The position numbers and the translations under genes were made by a program. 10,218 nt of DNA from Candidatus Dormiibacterota bacterium (GTDB taxonomy: Bacteria > Chloroflexota > Dormibacteria > Aeolococcales > Aeolococcaceae): contig CATPAP010000152.1 of assembly GCA_955651875.1 (NCBI GenBank), positions 1 through 10,218 on the forward strand, written 5' to 3'. A model generated the notes under the pieces. That model ran no database searches, was not told where the DNA came from, and saw only the letters and a list, made by a program, of their open reading frames with translations. Positions 5,464 through 10,218 of this stretch are shown one piece after another. Within the stretch, counting starts at the first letter, position 1. Each line of letters opens with the position of its first letter.

Positions 5464-7513
5464 GTCGTTGCGCCGCCTCGAGCTGACACAGCCCGCCTTC
5501 GACCTCGACGCCTTCTTCGCGCTGGCGCGGCTGACCAACCTGCACGTCAGCCCCGACGGGTCGCGGCTGGCGCTCACCGTCCACACCGTCACGCCAGACG
5601 GCAAGCGCCTCGCCGGCTCCATCTGGGAGATCCCCACGTCGGGCGACGCCCCGGCGCGACGGCTCACGCGATCGCATCGGGGCGAGACGGCGCGCGGCTT
5701 CCTCCCCGACGGCTCGCTGCTCTTCACCTCGGCTCGGCCCGACCCGGAGGACCCCGAGGCCAGTGGATCCCGTCTCGGCGACGTCGACATCGACGTGCTC
5801 CATGTGCTTCCGCCGGACGGAGGCGAGCCGCGCCGCGTGCTGGCGCCGTCGGCCGGCGTCGGCGAGGTCCGCGCCGCGCGCGGCTCCGCCACCGTGGTGG
5901 TCGTGGCAGCGATGCATCCGGGCACGGTCGACTTCGACGACGACGGTGCGCGCGAGACCGCTCGCGCCCACGCGGGCGTCAGCGCGCGGCTCGTCGAGAA
6001 GTACCCGGACCGCTACTGGGACCACAACGTCGGGCCACGCGAGCCCCGCCTGTTCGCGCTCGACCTCTCCGAGCCGCAGGCCGAGGGAGGCGCGCCACGC
6101 GACCTCACCCCCGCTCCGCCGTGGCCGGGCTGGCTCGAGGACATGCACCTGGCGCTCAGTGACGACGGTATGCGCGTCGCGTTCACCGCCTCTCCGCAGC
6201 ACGCCGGCCGCTACAAGGCCGACCTCGCGCTGATCGGCACCGCCGGCAGCGAGCCTTTCAAGGTGGTCGTCGACGTCGACGAGTCCCACGGCGCCGTGGC
6301 CTGGTCGCCCGACGGCGCGACGCTCGCCGGGTCGTCCTCTGACATGGGGGCGCCGGACGCCCCGGTCCGTTTCCACCTCCTCCTCGTCGACGCCTCCACC
6401 GGAGCCACCCGGGAGCTGGTCCCGCAGTGGGAGGGCTGGGCGCAGGAGATCCTCTGGACGCGTGACGGCACCGGGCTGCTCGTGGCTGCCGAGGAGCACG
6501 GCCACGTCGCGGTATTCCGCGTCGACCTCTCCGGCGCGATCACGCGGCTCACCGCCGCGGGCGCGTACCGCAACCTTGTGCTCTCCCCCGACGGGGCCAC
6601 GCTCTACGCCATCCGCTCGCACGTCAACGAGTCGCCGGTGCCCGTCGCGCTCGACGTGGCCGGTGCCGGCCAGCAGCCGCGCTTCCTGCCCGGCGCGGTC
6701 GCGCCCGCGCCCACGGGCACCCGCCTCGAGGAGCTCATCACCACTGCCGCGGACGGCACCGAGATCCATGCGTGGCTGGTGCTCCCCGAACGGGCGCCGG
6801 CGACACCACTGCCGTTCGCCGTCCTCATCCACGGCGGGCCGTTCAGCGCCTGGGCCGGCTGGTCGTGGCGATGGTCACCGGCGCTGGTCGCCGCCCAGGG
6901 ATGGGCGGTGCTGCTGCCCAATCCGCGCCTGTCCACCGGCTACGGCCACCACCACGTCGCCAGCGCGTGGGGCGATTGGGCGACGCTGCCGAGTGGCGAC
7001 ATCCTCGCGTGCGTCGACGCCGCGCTCGAGCGTCCCGACATCGACGCCGCCCGTACCGCCGCGCTCGGCGGCTCCTACGGCGGCTACATGGCCAACTGGC
7101 TCGCAGTCACCACCGACCGCTTCCGTGCCATCGTCACCCACGCCAGCGTGTGGAACCTGCTCGTCGAACGCGACGCCAGCGATCTGGGCTTCCTCCTCGA
7201 CCGCGAGTTCGGCGATCCCCTGCGCGACGAGGAGACCTGGCGCCGCCAGTCGCCGCATCTGCGCGCCGACGCACTGCAGACGCCGATGCTCGTCATCCAC
7301 GGCGAGCGCGACCAGCGGGTGCCGTTGGGCAACACGTACAGCCTCTTCGCGCAGCTGCAGTTGCGCGGCATCCCCTCGCGCATGCTCGTCTACCCTGACG
7401 AGAACCACTGGATCCTCAAGCCGCAGAACTCGCGCATCTGGTACGAGACGGTGCTGGGCTTTCTCAGCGAGCACGTGCTCGGCGAGCCGTGGGAGAGGCC
7501 CGGGCTGGTCTAG
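5447..7513 (+). CDS. S9 family serine peptidase (prolyl oligopeptidase/acylaminoacyl-peptidase type)
   Basis: The 688-residue product has the two-part S9 architecture. An N-terminal beta-propeller (about 20-420) shows repeated blades such as LHVSPDGSRLAL, VAWSPDGATLAG and LVLSPDGATLYA. A C-terminal alpha/beta hydrolase (about 425-688) follows. The triad is complete: S543 in GGSYGGYM, D622 in HGERDQRVP and H654 in DENHWIL. HGGPFSAW (from H462) supplies the oxyanion region. By family it trims short peptides or N-acylated peptides. No signal peptide or membrane segment is visible, so it is probably cytoplasmic. The start is uncertain: I chose GTG 5447 because family proteins begin shortly before 'FDLDAFFALARL' and because upstream residues (from ATG 5318 or 5348) overlap the HIT gene or its promoter region; TTG 5468 is another option. 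It converges on the ABC permease with only 2 nt between stops. Confidence 0.93.
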   Translation: MEQPRKSLRRLELTQPAFDLDAFFALARLTNLHVSPDGSRLALTVHTVTPDGKRLAGSIWEIPTSGDAPARRLTRSHRGETARGFLPDGSLLFTSARPDPEDPEASGSRLGDVDIDVLHVLPPDGGEPRRVLAPSAGVGEVRAARGSATVVVVAAMHPGTVDFDDDGARETARAHAGVSARLVEKYPDRYWDHNVGPREPRLFALDLSEPQAEGGAPRDLTPAPPWPGWLEDMHLALSDDGMRVAFTASPQHAGRYKADLALIGTAGSEPFKVVVDVDESHGAVAWSPDGATLAGSSSDMGAPDAPVRFHLLLVDASTGATRELVPQWEGWAQEILWTRDGTGLLVAAEEHGHVAVFRVDLSGAITRLTAAGAYRNLVLSPDGATLYAIRSHVNESPVPVALDVAGAGQQPRFLPGAVAPAPTGTRLEELITTAADGTEIHAWLVLPERAPATPLPFAVLIHGGPFSAWAGWSWRWSPALVAAQGWAVLLPNPRLSTGYGHHHVASAWGDWATLPSGDILACVDAALERPDIDAARTAALGGSYGGYMANWLAVTTDRFRAIVTHASVWNLLVERDASDLGFLLDREFGDPLRDEETWRRQSPHLRADALQTPMLVIHGERDQRVPLGNTYSLFAQLQLRGIPSRMLVYPDENHWILKPQNSRIWYETVLGFLSEHVLGEPWERPGLV

Positions 7514-7515
7514 CG

Positions 7516-8277
7516 CTACGGGATGTCGCGGCTCACCGTGAGGATCCAGCCGAGGAACGCGAACAGCAGACCCCATCCCAGCAGCAGCAATCCGCCCTGC
7601 CAGTTGGGCAGCAGCGTCGTCTGGACCCTCGCCGCTCCCGTGAGCGCGGCCGCGGCGCCGCCGGGCAGGTATCGGTACCCCTCCCTCACCACGGGGACGA
7701 TCGCCACCAGCGGCTCAACCACGAAGAGGTAGGTGAGCGCGCTGATGACGGCCGCCACCTGGTTGCGGAACAGCACGCCGACGCCGAGCCCCACCACCGC
7801 GAAGATGGCGACCACGAAGAGTGCGCCGACCATGACCACGACCAGCCCGTTGGCCACCCAGTCGACGTGCACGCCCTTCGCCGACAGCCACGGCACCGTG
7901 ATCGCCAGCGACACCACGACGCACGCGATCCCGTACAGCAGGCCGACGCCGGCGGTGATCACCGCCTTGGCCGCAATCACCAGCCCGCGGCGCGGCTCGA
8001 GCAGGAAGGTCGGCCGCGAGGTGAAGTGACGAAATTCGGTGGTGATCAGGATGATGCCGACGACCACCGAGAAGAGATAGGCGCTGCTGGCTGAGGCGGC
8101 GATCGACTTCTGTGTTTCGGGATCGGAGAGGGGCGGCACGCCCGTTCCGGGGGTGCCGTTGCTCGCGATCTGCGCGACAACCCCGAGAGCGGCGAGCGCC
8201 ATCGCTCCGAGCAGCATTCCCCAGCCGAGCTTGATGGTCGTGACCTTTCTCCACTCGGAGCGCAGCAGGGCGATCAC
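7516..8277 (-). CDS. ABC-2 type transporter permease
   Basis: The 253-residue integral membrane protein has about six hydrophobic segments (roughly 16-37, 64-80, 100-128, 142-170, 174-196 and 228-247). It starts with a short basic cytoplasmic N-terminus (LLRSEWRKVTTIK), typical of ABC-2 permeases. After the second segment it has ITTEFRHFTSRPTFLLEPRR, a block I know from actinobacterial ABC-2 permeases in the form E(Y/F)RH-x-T-x-x-x-TFL-x-x-P-RR. It would form the channel for the ATPase encoded just upstream. Its GTG start (8275-8277) overlaps the ATPase stop by 4 nt (GTGA), so the two are translationally coupled. The substrate is unknown; related pairs export peptides, antibiotics or lipids. 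One permease gene is visible, so the transporter may be a homodimer. Its stop is 2 nt from the convergent S9 peptidase stop. Confidence 0.92.
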   Translation of the reverse strand: MIALLRSEWRKVTTIKLGWGMLLGAMALAALGVVAQIASNGTPGTGVPPLSDPETQKSIAASASSAYLFSVVVGIILITTEFRHFTSRPTFLLEPRRGLVIAAKAVITAGVGLLYGIACVVVSLAITVPWLSAKGVHVDWVANGLVVVMVGALFVVAIFAVVGLGVGVLFRNQVAAVISALTYLFVVEPLVAIVPVVREGYRYLPGGAAAALTGAARVQTTLLPNWQGGLLLLGWGLLFAFLGWILTVSRDIP

Positions 8278-9209
8278 GCGCTCGCCTCGAGAGTGCCAGT
8301 CGGGTCAGCGGTGAGGCGAAGGAAGGTCTCTTCGAGGCTCGAGCTTCCAGCGCGCAGCTCATGAAGCTCGACGCGTGCCTCCCATGCCGCTCGTCCGATG
8401 GCTTCCGGGGTGGCGCCCACGACCGCCACCGACCCGTCCAGACGGGACGTGATCGTCACGTGGAGCGGCGCGAGTGCCGCACGCAGTTGGTCGAGCGTCG
8501 GGGAGCGAACCACCACGCCGGCACTCGCACCTTCGAGATCTGCCAACCGTCCTTCATAAATGAGACGTCCCTTGGCGATGATCACGACGCGATCGACGGT
8601 CTGCTCGACCTCCGAGAGCACATGGCTCGACACCAGAACGGTGCGGCCGTCCACATCGGCAAAGTGCCGCAGGAGTCCACGTAGCCAGGCGATGCCCTCG
8701 GGGTCGAGACCGTTCGCCGGCTCGTCGAGGAGAAGAACCCTGGGGTTACCGAGCAGCGCCGTCGCAAGAGCAAGGCGCTGGCGCATGCCGAGCGAGAACC
8801 CACGCACCGAGTACGTCGCCGCCTGCGTGAGTCCGACCCACTCGAGCACCTCGTCTGCCCGCTTGTCTGGGAGCCCGGCCGCGGCGCAGAAGACGCGGAG
8901 ATGGTTGCGCGCGGAGCGACCCGGATGAAAGCTGGTCGCCTCCAGCACGGCCCCGACCGTCCGGCCGGGATGCGGCAGCTGTGCATAGGTGACGCCACTG
9001 ATCGTGCCCGTGCCCGACGTCGCCGCCGCAAGCCCGAGGATCATCCGCAGGGTCGTCGTTTTGCCCGCGCCATTCGGCCCGAGGAATCCGGTAACGGAGC
9101 CCGGCTCGACGGTGAATGACAGGCCATCAACTGCCTTGATCTGTCCGAACACCTTGGTCAGCCCAGAGGCGACGATGCGACCCTCAACAGCGGCGCTGTC
9201 TGTGCTCAC
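8274..9209 (-). CDS. ABC transporter ATP-binding protein (ABC-2/BcrA-DrrA type)
   Basis: The 311-residue ATPase carries every canonical motif: Walker A GPNGAGKTT (44-52, K50), signature FSLGMRQRL (138-146), Walker B VLLLDEP (158-164, D162/E163), D-loop GLDP and switch SSH (H196). A C-terminal region of about 90 residues, ending in the SLEETFLRLT segment common to exporter ATPases, follows the core. It powers the permease encoded next and sits on the inner face of the membrane. I chose GTG 9207-9209 because AGGAGG lies immediately upstream and a plausible promoter lies before it; its 1-nt spacing to the Shine-Dalgarno is unusually short. The alternative GTG at 9245 would add 12 unconserved residues. 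No two-component or TetR-type regulator lies next to the pair. Substrate cannot be read from sequence. Confidence 0.95.
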   Translation of the reverse strand: MSTDSAAVEGRIVASGLTKVFGQIKAVDGLSFTVEPGSVTGFLGPNGAGKTTTLRMILGLAAATSGTGTISGVTYAQLPHPGRTVGAVLEATSFHPGRSARNHLRVFCAAAGLPDKRADEVLEWVGLTQAATYSVRGFSLGMRQRLALATALLGNPRVLLLDEPANGLDPEGIAWLRGLLRHFADVDGRTVLVSSHVLSEVEQTVDRVVIIAKGRLIYEGRLADLEGASAGVVVRSPTLDQLRAALAPLHVTITSRLDGSVAVVGATPEAIGRAAWEARVELHELRAGSSSLEETFLRLTADPTGTLEASA

Positions 9210-9210
9210 T

Positions 9211-9216
9211 CCTCCT
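9211..9216 (-). promoter_or_regulatory. Strong Shine-Dalgarno (AGGAGG) next to the ABC ATPase start
   Basis: AGGAGG reads on the minus strand only 1 nt before the GTG at 9209. No other in-frame start lies 5-10 nt downstream of it, so either the close spacing is tolerated or initiation is inefficient. Confidence 0.55.
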
Positions 9217-9230
9217 GATCCATGCCTCGC

Positions 9231-9261
9231 ATGGTACCCAGGCACGTGGGTTGAGCTTCAA
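9231..9261 (-). promoter_or_regulatory. Candidate promoter for the ABC exporter operon
   Basis: On the minus strand, TTGAAG (9256-9261) and TACCAT (9231-9236) resemble -35 and -10 hexamers, but the 19-bp spacer is longer than ideal. A start near 9224 would give a short leader containing AGGAGG. It would exclude the upstream GTG at 9245 as a start. Prediction only. Confidence 0.3.
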
Positions 9262-9532
9262 TGTCCGCTGGGAGTACTGTTCGCTGTGGAATTGTCCGGA
9301 GTGAATCGGATCGGGTGCCTCGGCGACAGCAGGGTCGGCCGCCCGGTCACAACGGATGCAGGGGGTACGAGGGGACATCGAGGGCTGTAGTCCAACTGGC
9401 GAGGTAATCCGGATCTCGGCGTAGATCCCTCTTTGATCGGGGAGAGGCGTGGCCGGACTGTTCAGCCGGGCCCGCGCCGTCCCTGTCGAAGGACATGAGC
9501 GCACTGGTTGGTGTGCGAGCCCTCAAAACCGA

Positions 9533-9703
9533 ATGAACCGAGACAGCCGGGGACGCTTCCTCCCCTCGCCCGCTCTCACACTCGCGCGGAACCTTCGCGC
9601 TATCGCCGAGCTCGTCAGAGGATGGAGGAATGCGCCAGGACTAGAACTCTGGCAGCGTATTGATGGGGAGTTCCGGATTCTGCGACATTGGCCGGAGCCA
9701 TGA
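9533..9703 (+). other. Doubtful 56-residue ORF overlapping the GNAT 3' end
   Basis: It begins MNRDSRGRFLPSP and ends LWQRIDGEFRILRHWPEP. The peptide looks protein-like, with N-RDSRGRF resembling openings of some phage or accessory small proteins. It overlaps the last 63 nt of the convergently read GNAT gene, has no Shine-Dalgarno, and its third positions are only moderately G/C-rich. I list it as a candidate, not as a supported gene. Confidence 0.2.
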
Positions 9704-10218
9704 GTGCGGGAGCCGAGTGTCGCTATGGGCATCGGACGTCCACAACTCCTCACCCTGGTCGTCAAATTGGCCAGTTGGTGCGAGACCCGCGTGGTGAGCA
9801 ACACGGGCCGAGGCGAGATGCGCCGGATGGACGTGAGCGTCGAGGCGATCAATCCCGAGGTGGCGGCGCAGCGCCTCGCACATGCCGATCACTGCCTCGG
9901 TGGCAATACCTTGACGCCACCACGACGTGCCGATGACGTATGCGATCGAAGCACGATTCGCTTCAACCGTAGCCTGGACATAGCCGACAGCGACGCCGGT
10001 GCGAGCAATCCTCACGACCCAATTCAGCCAGCGCTGCCCGCCGTCAGGTGCCGCCCGCAGCTCCCACCTGGCGAACCGTTGCCGGAGCTGCTCGCGGGTT
10101 GGCGGTGTGCCGCCGATGAAGTCATGGAGCCGCACGTCGAAGAGCACTGGGAACAGGTCATCGGCATCGGCTGCAACCAGCAGCGCGAGATGCAGGCGGT
10201 CGGTAGTAATGCTCAGGA
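9641..10218 (-). CDS. GNAT family N-acetyltransferase (RimJ/RimL-like), 5' partial
   Basis: The frame is open to the right edge, so the start lies outside the window; 191 residues are visible. The first visible residues, LSITTDRLHLALLVAADADDL, match the beta-1 opening of RimJ/RimL-type GNATs ('TERL.LRP....DA..L'), so only a few residues are missing. A GTG at 10147 would be a false start that removes this strand. The acetyl-CoA loop region reads YVIGTSWWRQGIATEAVIGM, with R-Q-G-I-A in place of the usual (R/Q)-x-x-G-x-(G/A). It is followed by HLGIDRLDAHVHPAHLASARVAHHAGL, the helix-strand segment typical of the fold. It should transfer an acetyl group from acetyl-CoA to an amine on a small molecule, peptide or protein; substrate unknown. 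The roughly 30 residues after GEELW are unlike the usual C-terminus. It lies 431 nt upstream of the ABC pair, same strand. Confidence 0.9.
   Translation of the reverse strand, partial: LSITTDRLHLALLVAADADDLFPVLFDVRLHDFIGGTPPTREQLRQRFARWELRAAPDGGQRWLNWVVRIARTGVAVGYVQATVEANRASIAYVIGTSWWRQGIATEAVIGMCEALRRHLGIDRLDAHVHPAHLASARVAHHAGLAPTGQFDDQGEELWTSDAHSDTRLPHSWLRPMSQNPELPINTLPEF

Larger units (their letters stand above)
9210..9640. other. 431-nt gap between the GNAT gene and the ABC operon, no confident gene
   Basis: Apart from the candidate ABC promoter I see no RNA gene and no protein with family resemblance. Third-position G/C bias is weaker here than in the genes to the left. A short GC hairpin (GCGCG 9584-9588 with CGCGC 9596-9600, 7-nt loop) lies about 40 nt past the GNAT stop in the direction of its transcription and might help terminate it, but no T-tract follows. 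A 56-codon plus-strand frame begins at 9533 (see separate entry). Confidence 0.5.

Noticed and set aside
5429..6832. 467-residue minus-strand open frame antisense to the S9 peptidase
   Set aside because: Composition is typical of an antisense shadow and the plus-strand gene has complete S9 motifs.
824..7513. A cluster of three peptidases (DUF885, HtrA, S9) as one functional system
   Set aside because: They lie in separate transcription units with unrelated genes of opposite orientation between them, and they belong to different families and compartments.
7484..7532. Imperfect inverted repeat (GAGCCG/CGGCTC) around the S9/permease junction as terminator
   Set aside because: Only 6 bp with a loop of nearly 40 nt; easily due to chance.
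9361..9540. Possible tRNA or small structured RNA in the gap
   Set aside because: No TTCGANNCC loop, no acceptor pairing and no cloverleaf could be built by eye.

Overview
The window is GC-rich, with strong G/C bias at third codon positions in most genes, and looks like a chromosomal stretch of a high-GC Actinomycetota. The best lineage marker is a 30-residue, very basic protein read on the minus strand at 4072-4164. It matches the actinobacterial AURKAIP1/COX24-type ribosomal protein bS22. A proline-rich, membrane-anchored HtrA-type protease and a HIT protein opening with LWAPWR also fit. I cannot name a genus.

Layout from left to right. (1) 1-2464, plus strand: the C-terminal part of a zinc-free NADP-dependent MDR oxidoreductase (CurA/leukotriene B4 dehydrogenase type), followed 4 nt later by a DUF885 zinc-peptidase-like protein; these two look like an operon. 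(2) 2465-2708: a non-coding gap. (3) 2709-4031, plus: a membrane-anchored trypsin-like/HtrA serine protease with a C-terminal PDZ domain, converging on the tiny bS22 gene with a shared GC hairpin between them. (4) 4297-4860, plus, divergent from bS22: an unrecognised 187-residue acidic protein built from two copies of a roughly 49-residue unit, the most interesting protein here. (5) 4857-5339, minus: a HIT-family (Ap4A phosphorylase-like) nucleotide hydrolase/transferase whose stop overlaps the previous gene's stop. (6) 5447-7513, plus, divergent from HIT: an S9 (prolyl oligopeptidase/acylaminoacyl peptidase type) serine peptidase. (7) 7516-9209, minus: a two-gene ABC-2 type exporter, ATPase then permease, overlapping by GTGA. 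(8) 9210-9640: a gap with weak coding signal. (9) 9641-10218, minus: a GNAT acetyltransferase running off the right edge.

Three unrelated peptidases (DUF885, HtrA, S9) lie within 7 kb, but each appears to be its own transcription unit or paired with an unrelated gene, so I do not read them as one system. The exporter pair and the GNAT gene at the right end resemble accessory or resistance-type functions, but nothing in the sequence fixes their substrates. I see no tRNA, rRNA, CRISPR array, insertion sequence or phage gene. I did not find a clear new multi-gene system. The best candidates for something undescribed are the tandem-repeat protein at 4297 and, more modestly, its divergent arrangement with the ribosomal protein gene.
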